From Maricaulis alexandrii (lineage in GTDB: Bacteria > Pseudomonadota > Alphaproteobacteria > Caulobacterales > Maricaulaceae), in the NCBI RefSeq assembly GCF_005871165.1, contig NZ_SWKP01000003.1, positions 62,001 to 126,000 of the forward strand: a DNA stretch of 64,000 nucleotides. Reading direction: 5' to 3'. The notes under the pieces are model-generated. The model did not search any database, was not told the DNA's origin, and saw nothing but the letters and a program-made list of their open reading frames with translations. The position numbers and the translations under genes were made by a program. How positions within the stretch are numbered: position 1 is the stretch's first letter; the number at the start of each line of letters is the position of its first letter. Shown piece by piece: positions 24,608 to 33,458 of this stretch.

Positions 24608-25735
24608 TCATCCGGCCTGGTGGCATCGGGCCTCCATCTGCGCGATCCAGTCCGTGATCAGGGCGATGCCTTCCTCGTGCCGGACGCTGCGTCCCAGCTC
24701 CGGCATCATCGAGCCGGGATCGTTGATTTCCATCCGGTAGACCAGGATGGATTCGTCCGGTTGGCCGGGCTGGATGGAGAAGCGGCGACCACCGGTCCCG
24801 CCGCCCGCTGCGATCGGCAGTTTGCAGAGGCCCAGATTGGGGCCAACCGGCGCATCCGCATTCAGGTGCAGGCCTGACGTGTCGGCCGGCCCCACCGGGT
24901 TGTGGCAATGCGCGCAATTGATGTCGAGATAGGAGCGGGCGCGGTCATCCAGCGGGGCGGACAGATCGGTGTAGACCGCCGCTTGCGGCGCTGCGTCCAG
25001 TGCGGGATGGTCCTCAAGATACCCCGCCTCGACCATAGCCGTCAGCTGGTTTTGCGCGCCGGTCGCATAGGCATACTCGCGATTGATGTGGCGCGCGGCC
25101 GGGCCGATCGGCTGGATCTGCCGCGTGGTATTGTTGATGGCATGACAGCCCGCACACTGATTGGCATTGGGCACGGCATAGGGCAGGGCCTGTCGGCTAC
25201 CATCTTCGCTGACCAGGGTGAGGTGTTGCAGATCGCCGGCGCGCTGCAGGACGGCTTCGGTCTGGTCCTCGTTCCAGACATAGGGCAGGGCGATCCATCC
25301 GCTTTCCCGATGGACCAGGATGCGGGTTTCCACGAGACGGATGTCAGACAGGTCCAGACCGTCGGGTCGCCAGCCGGTCGCGGTGGCTGTCGTCAATCGC
25401 ACTTCATCCGCAGCGTCGCCACGGGGGTAGTAGAAGGTCTTGGTGATCACCGTGCCGACGGGGAAGTCCAGGACATCGCCTTCACGATAGATCGCGTTGA
25501 CGCCGTCCGGCATCCAGATCGTGCGCTGCTTGTGGGCATAGTCCGAGAAGAGCGGCGTATTGAGGTCATAGGCGAGCACGCCCTCGGACAGGGTCAGGCT
25601 TCGCCCGTCGGAGACCATCATGCCCCAATCGCTCAGGATCGGCGGATTGCCTTCAGCAATGAAGGTCGGCGTGGCTGTCTGCTGGCCGCCGCATGCGGCC
25701 AGCAGAAGCGCGAAAGCCATCGTCAGCCAGCGCAT
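24608..25735 (-). CDS. Diheme c-type cytochrome lipoprotein, SO2930/HNE_0200 family
   Basis: A 375-residue exported lipoprotein (lipobox LLAAC, Cys15) with two c-type heme sites, CAGCH at about 194-198 and CAHCH at about 274-278. Its overall pattern (NTPLFSDYAHKQRTIWMPDG, GTVITKTFYY, INCAHCHNP) matches the family known as HNE_0200/SO2930, defined by co-occurrence with a beta-helix protein. No enzymatic function has been established for the family, to my knowledge. It probably transfers electrons at the outer membrane or in the periplasm. ATG 25735 shares one base with the stop of the beta-helix gene (TAATG), so the two are coupled. Confidence 0.88.
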   Translation of the reverse strand: MRWLTMAFALLLAACGGQQTATPTFIAEGNPPILSDWGMMVSDGRSLTLSEGVLAYDLNTPLFSDYAHKQRTIWMPDGVNAIYREGDVLDFPVGTVITKTFYYPRGDAADEVRLTTATATGWRPDGLDLSDIRLVETRILVHRESGWIALPYVWNEDQTEAVLQRAGDLQHLTLVSEDGSRQALPYAVPNANQCAGCHAINNTTRQIQPIGPAARHINREYAYATGAQNQLTAMVEAGYLEDHPALDAAPQAAVYTDLSAPLDDRARSYLDINCAHCHNPVGPADTSGLHLNADAPVGPNLGLCKLPIAAGGGTGGRRFSIQPGQPDESILVYRMEINDPGSMMPELGRSVRHEEGIALITDWIAQMEARCHQAG

Positions 25736-26985
25736 TACGGGTTCGCAAGCGCCAGTTCGACCGCCGGAAGCGGATCCAGGGAGCATTGGTGCGCCTCGGT
25801 CACCACGGACGGGTTTTCATAGCCATTGGGGCCATCCGCATTGACCAGTCCGGCTTCGCCATTGTTCAGGCAGATGCGGAGTTCGGCCGGCATCTCGCCA
25901 TCGACGAGCTTGTCGGCATCGAAATATCCGTCCCACAACACGTCGGGCATGCGGCCCAGCGGGCCAGCGACGACGAGTTTGAGGCCTTGCAGGTCCAGCC
26001 CGTCCGGATTGTTGCCGCCGCCGGAGAAGGCATTGCCGTGGATATGGATGCCCTCGGGATAGGGATCGAAATCCTCCTGCACGGCATAGTCGGAATACCC
26101 CGTCGAATGCAGGGAGGAGATGATGATATTGGCGGTCCGGTTGTCGGCGATCTGATTATCGAAAATCTCGACCTGGTCGTTGGAATTCACAACGATGCCG
26201 GACCCGGCCGGGATGGAGGCAACCGGCGTGCCTTCATGTCCGAAATTGCCGGTATTGTTGGCGAAGACATGATTGTTGTAGACGCGCGTCCAATAGCCTG
26301 GCTGTGGCAGGTTGGGCATGTTGAAGACCAGGATGCCGCCCGTATTCTCGGTCGCGACATTCTCGTAGACGTCCGCGCCGATCGTGTTCTCGATCTCGAT
26401 CCCGGCGACATTGCGTTCGGCCCGGTTCCGGCGCACCACGACATTGCGGGATTGGCCGACATAGATGCCAGCATCGGCTGCGCCGATGGCGATGGAATCC
26501 TCCACCAACACATTCGTGGTCTGGACCGGATAGATCCCGTAGGCGCCGTTATTCGTGTCCGGACCATTGGTCCATTCCACGCGGATGCCGCGAATGATGA
26601 TGTTCTCGCCCTCATTCACCTTCAGCCCGTCGCCGATCGTATCCTCGATGGCGAGGTCCTCGATGGTGAAGTCGCTGGCGGTGACCAGAAGGCCTTCCGC
26701 ACCCTGAGCCTGGTCCTGGAAGGACAGAATGGTGCGGTCGGCGCCCTGGCCGCGGATCGTGACACCGTCCACGGTCAGGCTGAGCGAACGGTCAAAGGCG
26801 AATACGCCTTCGGGAATCTCGATCACATCACCCGGCTGGGCGTCGATGAGTTGCTCGATCAGCTGGTTCTGATAGCTGCGGTCGGCGCTGGCCACGTCCC
26901 GCTCCGCCGGCCCGCCGCACCCGGCGAGCAGCAGGCTGGACAAGCCCAGCCCGGCGCCGACCCATGTCGCGATATCCTGTTTCAC
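25735..26985 (-). CDS. Parallel beta-helix lipoprotein paired with diheme cytochrome
   Basis: A 416-residue lipoprotein (lipobox LLLAGC, Cys23) made of right-handed parallel beta-helix turns: short repeats such as NVVVRRNRAERNVAGIEIEN run from about residue 60 to 330. It belongs to the beta-helix family that regularly occurs beside HNE_0200-type cytochromes. Beta-helix folds often bind or cleave polysaccharides, but no catalytic set is recognisable here. A TGAACATTGTTCA palindrome lies 49 bp upstream and a hairpin (27001-27026) lies in the leader, so expression is probably controlled. Confidence 0.87.
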   Translation of the reverse strand: MKQDIATWVGAGLGLSSLLLAGCGGPAERDVASADRSYQNQLIEQLIDAQPGDVIEIPEGVFAFDRSLSLTVDGVTIRGQGADRTILSFQDQAQGAEGLLVTASDFTIEDLAIEDTIGDGLKVNEGENIIIRGIRVEWTNGPDTNNGAYGIYPVQTTNVLVEDSIAIGAADAGIYVGQSRNVVVRRNRAERNVAGIEIENTIGADVYENVATENTGGILVFNMPNLPQPGYWTRVYNNHVFANNTGNFGHEGTPVASIPAGSGIVVNSNDQVEIFDNQIADNRTANIIISSLHSTGYSDYAVQEDFDPYPEGIHIHGNAFSGGGNNPDGLDLQGLKLVVAGPLGRMPDVLWDGYFDADKLVDGEMPAELRICLNNGEAGLVNADGPNGYENPSVVTEAHQCSLDPLPAVELALANP

Positions 26986-27000
26986 AATACACTCTCCCCG

Positions 27001-27026
27001 TCTGAGCCCTTTTTCAGGGCTTCAGA
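27001..27026 (-). other. Leader hairpin upstream of beta-helix gene
   Basis: TCTGA-GCCCT and AGGGC-T-TCAGA form an interrupted inverted repeat with a short T-rich loop, 16-41 bases before the beta-helix start codon. It lacks a T-run on the minus strand, so it looks more like a leader structure or mRNA stabiliser than a terminator. Confidence 0.4.
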
Positions 27027-27033
27027 CTAGGAG

Positions 27034-27046
27034 TGAACATTGTTCA
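27034..27046. promoter_or_regulatory. Operator candidate TGAACATTGTTCA (site 1)
   Basis: A perfect 6+1+6 palindrome, TGAACA-T-TGTTCA, 49 bp upstream of the beta-helix start and 38 bp beyond the hxlR-family gene stop. The same core TGAAC-N3-GTTCA occurs at 37789, 40723 and 43156. Confidence 0.65.
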
Positions 27047-27083
27047 TGTCGATTCGGGAAGCGATCCGCCAAAGACGGGGTGG

Positions 27084-27554
27084 TCAGCCGGCCTCGCGCA
27101 TGGAGGACGAACCGCCGCGCTCACGAGAGCCGAGTTCGCGGTGGGTGACTTCCTCACCGCTCTCATTGGCCACCTGGATCGGGGCGAGCGTTTCGCCGGT
27201 CCGGCTGTCGAAGACCTCAACCGGGGCCTCGTCATCGCCGTAGATCCACTTGTCACCCCATTGCTGCATCGCCATGAGGATCGGGAAGAGGGCTTCGCCG
27301 CGCTCGGTCAGGACGTATTCCTGACGCTGGCCACGCACGCCAACTTCTTCACGAACCATGATGCCATTGTCGACAAGCTTGTTGAGGCGGTCGGTCAGGA
27401 TGTTTTTCGCGATTCCGGTGCTTTCGTGGAAATCCGAAAAACGGCGGGCGCCTTTCATGGCGTCCCGGACGATCAAGAGCGTCCACCAGTCCCCAACCTG
27501 GTTCAAAGTCTGTGCAATCGCACACGACATTTCGTCGAAACGTTTCCGACCCAT
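27084..27554 (-). CDS. HxlR-family winged-helix transcriptional regulator
   Basis: A 156-residue DNA-binding protein with the HxlR pattern: Cys near the N-terminus (Cys11), NQVGDWWTLLIVRDAMKGARRFSDFH, GIAKNILTDRLNKLVDNGIM as recognition helix and YVLTERGEALFPILMAMQQWGD dimer helix. Many members sense electrophiles or redox state through that N-terminal Cys. ATG 27554 is preceded by CCTAAGG. It is co-directional with and directly upstream of the beta-helix/cytochrome pair, a possible target. The DNA site it recognises is unknown. Confidence 0.88.
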   Translation of the reverse strand: MGRKRFDEMSCAIAQTLNQVGDWWTLLIVRDAMKGARRFSDFHESTGIAKNILTDRLNKLVDNGIMVREEVGVRGQRQEYVLTERGEALFPILMAMQQWGDKWIYGDDEAPVEVFDSRTGETLAPIQVANESGEEVTHRELGSRERGGSSSMREAG

Positions 27555-27833
27555 CCTTAGGTCCCCCAAATACCGGCCACTGCCCAAGCGGCCTTTTGGA
27601 TTGATACGCTGAACCGAAAAACCCTCCAGCCCTGGCCCCTGGAAGATCAGACGATCTACTCAAACAGACTATCCCTCGCGGAACCAGTCCGTGCATAAAA
27701 AAATGTCCAGACAGGATACATGGTCAAGAGGTTTTGGCGACCCCCTTGTTGGAATGACAACCAATTGCATCTGGCCTAGGGTGTTTCAAATGCGTCTAAG
27801 AAATATAATAAGTTGTTGATAGGGCGGGAATTT

Positions 27834-28754
27834 ATGACACCGGATGAAATCGACTCCCTGAGGGTAATAGTTGATGACCAAACACGGCTTGCCATGGCTG
27901 TGATATTGGTCGGAATGATGTTCACGGTCGCACTCGGATTGCGACTCAGTGACTTTTCGAATGTCCGGAATGCCCCCATTCGGGTGGTCGGCGGTGTCCT
28001 GACCCAGCTGATTGGGCTTCCGCTCCTGACGCTCGGCCTCATTCTCATCCTGGGTCCGCCCGCGAGCATCGCGCTGGGCATGATCGTGGTGGCCTCGTGC
28101 CCCGGCGGCAATGTCTCCAATCTCCTGACCCTGTTTGCCCGCGGCCATGCGGCCTATTCGGTGAGCCTGACTGCGATCTCCAGCGTGGTGTCGGCCGTTC
28201 TCACACCGGTTTCGATCTTCGTCTGGTCCTCGATGTACGGCCCGACGGCCAGTCTGATCGACCGTCTCGACATCCAGCCCTGGCCTTTCATCACACAGAC
28301 CGTCGGCCTGCTGGCGATCCCGCTCGTGGCCGGCATGCTGGTGGCGGCGCATCTACCCCGGATCGCCGAGCGACTGCGGAAGGTCCTGATGCCATTGGCC
28401 CTGTTCGGCCTGATGGTCCTGATCGTGGTCGGGGCGGCGACGAATTGGGGCATCATCCTGGCAACCGGCACGATTATCATTCCGCTGGTTTTTATCCACA
28501 ATGCCGCGGCCTTCGGGCTGGGCTCGGCGGCCGGACGCGTCCTGCGGATGGATGTGGCGCACCGGCGCTCCCTGACCTTCGAGGTCGGGATCCAGAATTC
28601 CGGTCTGGGCCTGCTCATCCTGCTCAGCCAGTTTGAGGGTCTCGGCGGGGCGGCGGCCATTACCGGCATGTGGAGCCTGTGGCACCTTGTGGCGGGTGTC
28701 GCACTTGTCGGCTTGTTCCGCGCGCTCGATTGGCGGACACTGAAACCATCCTGA
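27834..28754 (+). CDS. BASS-family (bile acid:sodium symporter-like) transporter
   Basis: A 306-residue membrane protein with about 9-10 hydrophobic segments. Family blocks are SCPGGNVSNLLTLFARGHAAYSVSLTAISS, a sodium-site region typical of BASS proteins, and EVGIQNSGLGLLILLSQF near the C-terminus. It probably takes up an organic anion with Na+. ATG 27834 follows AGGGCGGGAA. It is divergent from the HxlR gene and is followed after 53 bp by an amidohydrolase, so the two may handle the same compound. Confidence 0.85.
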   Translation: MTPDEIDSLRVIVDDQTRLAMAVILVGMMFTVALGLRLSDFSNVRNAPIRVVGGVLTQLIGLPLLTLGLILILGPPASIALGMIVVASCPGGNVSNLLTLFARGHAAYSVSLTAISSVVSAVLTPVSIFVWSSMYGPTASLIDRLDIQPWPFITQTVGLLAIPLVAGMLVAAHLPRIAERLRKVLMPLALFGLMVLIVVGAATNWGIILATGTIIIPLVFIHNAAAFGLGSAAGRVLRMDVAHRRSLTFEVGIQNSGLGLLILLSQFEGLGGAAAITGMWSLWHLVAGVALVGLFRALDWRTLKPS

Positions 28755-28807
28755 AAACACGCACCCGAAAGAGGTGCGGGATCACAACAAAACGGGGAGG
28801 TCAGACC

Positions 28808-30583
28808 ATGTATGATCTTAAGATTACGGGCGGAATCCTGCATGACGGGTCCGGCGCGCCGGGCCGTGTCGCCGATATCGCCATCCAGGGCGGGCGCATC
28901 GCCGCCATCGGCACGGATCTGGGCGCGGCAGAGCGTACGATCGACGCCAGCGGCAAGATCGTCACGCCGGGTTTTATCGACATCCACACCCATTATGACG
29001 GCCAGGCGAGCTGGGACGACGAACTGCGTCCCTCCATCGACCATGGCGTCACCACGGCGATCATGGGCAATTGCGGCGTCGGCTTTGCGCCGGTGCGCGA
29101 TACCGACCATGACAAGCTGATCAAGCTGATGGAAGGCGTGGAGGACATTCCCGGCACGGCCCTTCACGAGGGCCTGACCTGGGACTGGGAGAGCTTCCCC
29201 GATTACCTCGACGCGCTGGCGAAAATCCCGCGCACGATCGATATCGCCGCCATGCTGCCGCACGATCCGCTGCGCATGTATGTGATGGGCGACCGGGCGG
29301 TCTTCTCCGAACCCGCCAATGATGACGATATCGCCGAAATGCGCCGCCTGACCCGCGAAGCGCTGGAGGCCGGGGCCATCGGTTTTGCGACCGGCCGGTC
29401 GGATGTCCACAAGACGTCGGATGGTGACTGGACTCCCTCCTCTGAGTCCACGCGGGAAGAACTGACGGGCATCGCCAAGGCCTTCGAGGGCCTGGGTCAT
29501 GGTGTCGTCCAGGCAGTCTCCGACTTTAACCTGGAACGGGGCGAAGAGGATTTCGATGAGGAATGGGACATCATCGCCGACTATGCCAAGGCATCGGGCC
29601 GGCCCTTTTCTTTCTCCCTCATGCAGCGCGATTTCGCGCCGGATCAGTGGCTCAAACTGATCGAACGGACCGAGACGCTGAAGAGCGAGGGCGTGGATGC
29701 CCGCATGCAGGTGGCCCCGCGCGCCATCGGTGTCTTCCTCGGCTTCAACTGCACCTTCCACCCCTTCATGGGCTATCCGACCTACAAGACGATCGCGTAT
29801 CTCTCGCTGGAAGAGCGCGTCGCAAAGATGAAGGATCCGGAATTCAAGTCGAAAGTCCTGTCGGAGAAGACGGACAAACTGTCCGGTCCGGGGTCCTCGG
29901 TGCCGCCGCTGGCCGATCTCCTGATGGAGCATATCGAGATCGTGGCCGAGAAATTCTTCCAGCTGGGCGATCCGCCGGATTACGAACAGCCGCCGGAAAA
30001 CTCTCTGGCGGCCCGCGCCCGGGAAAAGGGCGTGCCGCTGATGGAGATGATCTATGACACCCTGCTGGAGCGGGACGGTCACGAGCTCATATATCTGCCG
30101 CTCTACAATTATACCGAGCTGAATTACGACAATGTGCTCAGGATGATGGAGCACCCGCAGGCGCTCTACGGCCTGTCCGATGGCGGGGCCCATGTCGGGA
30201 CGGTCTGTGACGCCTCCATGCCGACCTACATGCTCACCCACTGGACCCGTGACCGGAAGCGGGGCCGCAAGCTGGATGTGCCGACCGTGGTCAACATGCT
30301 GACCGGCCGTCAGGCCGATTATCTGGGCATGACCGATCGCGGCTATCTGCGTGAGGGACTCAAGGCCGACATCAATGTCATCAATCTCGACCAGCTTCAG
30401 TCCGAACCGCCGCACATGGAACAGGATCTGCCAGCTGGCGGGCAGCGTCTCCTGCAAGGCGCCCGCGGCTATGACGTCACCCTCGTGTCCGGCGAGGTCG
30501 TGATGGAGAAGGGCCAGCTCACCGGCGCCCGTCCGGGCACGCTTTACCGGGCCGGTCAGGCCCGGGCGGTCGCGGCGGAGTAG
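28808..30583 (+). CDS. N-acyl-D-amino-acid deacylase-like amidohydrolase
   Basis: A 591-residue metal-dependent amidohydrolase of the D-aminoacylase group. Seen: [16 protein letters not shown] (metal His60 and His62), [24 protein letters not shown]-like substrate region, the SDGGAHVG Asp motif and a C-terminal beta-sandwich return (ADINVINLD). Family members hydrolyse N-acyl amino acids or related cyclic amides. The long insertion around residues 340-430 is usual for this branch. GGGGAGG precedes the ATG. The gene follows a BASS transporter and precedes a GFA-domain gene. Confidence 0.85.
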   Translation: MYDLKITGGILHDGSGAPGRVADIAIQGGRIAAIGTDLGAAERTIDASGKIVTPGFIDIHTHYDGQASWDDELRPSIDHGVTTAIMGNCGVGFAPVRDTDHDKLIKLMEGVEDIPGTALHEGLTWDWESFPDYLDALAKIPRTIDIAAMLPHDPLRMYVMGDRAVFSEPANDDDIAEMRRLTREALEAGAIGFATGRSDVHKTSDGDWTPSSESTREELTGIAKAFEGLGHGVVQAVSDFNLERGEEDFDEEWDIIADYAKASGRPFSFSLMQRDFAPDQWLKLIERTETLKSEGVDARMQVAPRAIGVFLGFNCTFHPFMGYPTYKTIAYLSLEERVAKMKDPEFKSKVLSEKTDKLSGPGSSVPPLADLLMEHIEIVAEKFFQLGDPPDYEQPPENSLAARAREKGVPLMEMIYDTLLERDGHELIYLPLYNYTELNYDNVLRMMEHPQALYGLSDGGAHVGTVCDASMPTYMLTHWTRDRKRGRKLDVPTVVNMLTGRQADYLGMTDRGYLREGLKADINVINLDQLQSEPPHMEQDLPAGGQRLLQGARGYDVTLVSGEVVMEKGQLTGARPGTLYRAGQARAVAAE

Positions 30584-30587
30584 CGAC

Positions 30588-31037
30588 GTGGCCGAAGCAA
30601 TCGGTAACTGCCGCTGCGGCAAGGTCGTCATGGCGGTGACGGGGGAGCCCGTCATGACCTCTGCCTGCCATTGCGATGGATGCAAGGCGATGACGGCGAG
30701 TGCCTTTTCGCTCAGTGCCTTGGTGCCGGAAGCGGGCTTTGCCGTCCGCTCCGGCGAGGTGGTACTGGGCGGGGCCCGCACGCCCGGTCTTGACCATTAC
30801 TTCTGTCCCGACTGCAAGTCTTGGCTCTTCACCCGGATCGATGGCCTGGACGGTCTGGTCAATCTGCGATCGCCCCTGTTCGACCGGCCGGACTGGTCCT
30901 GGCCTTTCATCGAGACCATGACGGCCGAGAAATTTCACTGGGTCGAGGTGCCGGCGGTGCATGCCTATGAAGGGTTTCCGCCCATGGCGGCCTTCGAGAC
31001 ACTGATGGATGAATTTTCGGACCGTCGGCCCGGCTGA
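30588..31037 (+). CDS. GFA-domain (CENP-V/GFA) zinc protein
   Basis: A 149-residue protein with the zinc-binding cysteine pattern of the GFA family: CRCGKV near residue 8, CHCDGC near 27 and CPDCKS near 76. Named for glutathione-dependent formaldehyde-activating enzyme, the family is mostly uncharacterised and some members bind glutathione adducts. The start is GTG 30588, four bases after the amidohydrolase stop, so it is likely cotranscribed with that gene. Confidence 0.83.
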   Translation: MAEAIGNCRCGKVVMAVTGEPVMTSACHCDGCKAMTASAFSLSALVPEAGFAVRSGEVVLGGARTPGLDHYFCPDCKSWLFTRIDGLDGLVNLRSPLFDRPDWSWPFIETMTAEKFHWVEVPAVHAYEGFPPMAAFETLMDEFSDRRPG

Positions 31038-31129
31038 CGGAAGCCGGCAGAGCGCCACCGGATTTCCTCGGAATTGCGGACAAAACAGGCTAGACCCATG
31101 AGGACCAGCCATTTTTTCCAAGAGATCTG

Positions 31130-32206
31130 ATGACCCTGCTTCTTGCCTTCCTGGCCCTGGCCCTTCTGGTTTCCTTTTTCTGTTCGATTGCCGAGGCCGT
31201 CATCCTGTCGGTCCGTCCGGCCTATGTGGAAGCCCTCCAGCGCAAACAGCCCAGCGCTGCACAGGCGCTGGAACGGTTGCAGGCCAATCTGGACCGGCCT
31301 CTGGCCGCCATTCTGACGCTGAATACGGTCGCCCACACGGTCGGCGCGGCCGGGGTCGGGGCGCAGGCGGCGGTGGTGTTCGGCAATGAATATCTCGGGG
31401 TCGCCTCGGCCGTCCTGACGCTGCTCATCCTGGTGTTTTCCGAGATCATTCCCAAGACACTCGGGGCCGTGCACTGGCAGGCACTGGCGCCGGTGATGGG
31501 CCGTTTGATCCTGTGGCTGACCCGCATCATGGCGCCCTTTGTCTGGTTCTCCGAGCGGATCACACGGCTCATCGCACGCGCTGACGGGAATGCCAGCACG
31601 GTGTCGCGCGATGAAATGCGAGCCATGGCGGAGATTGGCGCCCGTGAAGGTGTCATCGATGACAAGGAATTGGCCATCGTTTCCAATCTCCTGCGCCTGC
31701 ACCGGCTGAAGGTCGAGGACATCATGACGCCGGCCTCGGTCATGTTCGCGATCAGTGAGGAGGAGACGGTGCGGGAATTCTTTGAGGAGCATGCAGACAC
31801 CCCGTTTTCACGCCTGCCGCTCTTTACCGGCAATGCGCACCAGATCACGGGCTATGTGCTCAAATCGGACCTGCTCCTGGCCCAGGCGCGGGACGAGTTC
31901 GACCGGCCGATCGGGGAGTTCAAGCGCGAGGTCATGACCCTTCGCGATGATATCAGCGCTTCGGCCGCCTATGACCGTTTGACGCGATCCAAGGCGCATA
32001 TCGCGGTCCTGGTCGATGAATACGGGTCCTTGCGTGGCCTGGTCACCATGGAAGACGTGGTCGAGACGCTTCTGGGGCTGGAAATCATTGATGAGGCGGA
32101 CACCGCCGAAGACATGCAGAGCCTGGCCCGCGAGCGCTGGCGCGACCGTATGACCGCGATGGGTCTCGATCCGGATTCCATGCGGGCTGGAGGCAAGTCC
32201 CGCTGA
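31130..32206 (+). CDS. CNNM/CorB-like membrane protein with CBS pair
   Basis: A 358-residue protein with an N-terminal DUF21/CNNM membrane domain (about residues 1-180, including NTVAHTVGAAGVGA and FSEIIPKTLGAVHW) and a tandem CBS domain pair (about 200-330: VEDIMTPASVMFAI and AHIAVLVDEYGSLRGLVTMEDVVETLLG). Relatives act in Mg2+ (or Co2+) transport or sensing. The C-terminal CorC_HlyC domain found in many hemolysin C-type homologues is absent. Confidence 0.87.
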   Translation: MTLLLAFLALALLVSFFCSIAEAVILSVRPAYVEALQRKQPSAAQALERLQANLDRPLAAILTLNTVAHTVGAAGVGAQAAVVFGNEYLGVASAVLTLLILVFSEIIPKTLGAVHWQALAPVMGRLILWLTRIMAPFVWFSERITRLIARADGNASTVSRDEMRAMAEIGAREGVIDDKELAIVSNLLRLHRLKVEDIMTPASVMFAISEEETVREFFEEHADTPFSRLPLFTGNAHQITGYVLKSDLLLAQARDEFDRPIGEFKREVMTLRDDISASAAYDRLTRSKAHIAVLVDEYGSLRGLVTMEDVVETLLGLEIIDEADTAEDMQSLARERWRDRMTAMGLDPDSMRAGGKSR

Positions 32207-32247
32207 CGGATGCGCCGGTCCGGACGGCTTCTTTGGGAGAAAAACTC

Positions 32248-32628
32248 ATGAAACTGTTTTCGGGGCTCGTGGTCTGGGTGGCGATCGCCATCGCTGTGCT
32301 GGCGGTGGGGCTGCTCGTCCTGGATCCAGCGAGCTGGCCCGTCGCCCTCATCGCCATTCTCTTCCTGCCTCTGGCTGTCTTCATCATGACCACGACGGCT
32401 CGAATCCGGCAACGCGCCGGAACGACCAGGGGCCGGGCCGCGGTGCGCGCGTCCATGGTCGGCGGCGGGGCCTTGCTGATCTCTGCCCTGGCCAGCCGGA
32501 TTGCCGAAACGCTCGGCTGGATCGGCGACGAGACCCAAGGGCGCTCCTTGGTCAGCATCGTCTTCGTGCTGGTGATCGTGGCCGGCGATTTCCTCGCCGC
32601 TCGGATGGAGAAGAAAGACGCGGACTAG
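32248..32628 (+). CDS. Small membrane protein of unknown function
   Basis: A 126-residue protein with about four hydrophobic segments separated by an Arg-rich loop (ARIRQRAGTTRGRAAVR). No family is recognised. ATG 32248 is preceded by GGGAG and lies 41 bp after the CNNM gene, suggesting cotranscription. It is convergent with an SDR gene with 11 bp between stops. Confidence 0.6.
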   Translation: MKLFSGLVVWVAIAIAVLAVGLLVLDPASWPVALIAILFLPLAVFIMTTTARIRQRAGTTRGRAAVRASMVGGGALLISALASRIAETLGWIGDETQGRSLVSIVFVLVIVAGDFLAARMEKKDAD

Positions 32629-32639
32629 AGCGCGGCTTC

Positions 32640-33398
32640 CTATCTCACATAGCTCGCGCCATTGATGTCGATGCAGGAGCCGGTCGCGCTGCGGCAGGCA
32701 CCGGAGGCCAGAAAAGCGCACATGGCGGCGATCTCTTCGGGCTGGGCGAGGTCCCCGATCGGGATTTCCGCCTTGGCACGGGCCCGGTCTGCCTCATGCT
32801 GCGGCCCCATGCGGGTATCGATCCATCCCGGTGCGAGAGCATAGGCATAGATGCCGTCACCACCCCATTGCCGTGCAATCGTCTTGGTGAGGGAGAGCAG
32901 GGCGCCTTTGGAGGCCCCATAAGCCATGTGATTGCGGTCTTCGCCGCGATAACCAGCCCGGCTGGCGATATTGATGATGGAGCCGCCGCCCGAGGCGACC
33001 ATTTCCGGGATCGCCGCGCGGCAGATGTCGGCCACGGCCATCAGATTGACCTGCAGCGTCACCGCCCAGTTGGCCTCCCACTCGACATCGCTGGAATCCA
33101 GCGGTGTCGCCCAATGGATGCCGGCATTATTGATGATGATGTCCAGCTGCCCCGAGGCCAGGTGGAGGGCTTTCTCATAGAGATCGCGTCCGGCGCCCGG
33201 TTGGGACAAGTCCGCTTGTACGGCACCCAGCGCGCGCGGCCCGATCGCCTGAACTGCCGCATCGGCATCCGCCATATTGGCATTGCCATGCAGCACGACT
33301 TCCGCGCCTTGCGCCGCGAAGAGATGCGCGGATGCCAGGCCGACGCCATGGCTGGAACCGGTGATCAGGGCGCGTTTGCCGGAAAGGGGAAGCGACAT
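32640..33398 (-). CDS. Short-chain dehydrogenase/reductase
   Basis: A 252-residue classical SDR: cofactor loop TGSSHGVG at about residue 14, NNAGIHWATPL, catalytic Ser in NIASRAGYRGE, Tyr-x3-Lys in AYGASKGALLSL, and the APGWIDTRM and DINGASYVR ends. His/Gly rather than an acidic residue at the end of strand two (LHGNAN) fits NADP use. It is the last gene of the minus-strand operon beginning at 37764, after a serine hydrolase, GMC oxidoreductase and aldehyde dehydrogenase. Confidence 0.85.
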   Translation of the reverse strand: MSLPLSGKRALITGSSHGVGLASAHLFAAQGAEVVLHGNANMADADAAVQAIGPRALGAVQADLSQPGAGRDLYEKALHLASGQLDIIINNAGIHWATPLDSSDVEWEANWAVTLQVNLMAVADICRAAIPEMVASGGGSIINIASRAGYRGEDRNHMAYGASKGALLSLTKTIARQWGGDGIYAYALAPGWIDTRMGPQHEADRARAKAEIPIGDLAQPEEIAAMCAFLASGACRSATGSCIDINGASYVR

Positions 33399-33458
33399 GG
33401 GGCGAGTCCTCGTTTGCGAATCTGCCCCATGTTTACACCGAAACCGGGATGGATCGCC

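Noticed and set aside
28154-30781. Long minus-strand open frame opposite the BASS transporter and amidohydrolase
   Set aside because: It crosses two real plus-strand genes and shows shadow-type composition.
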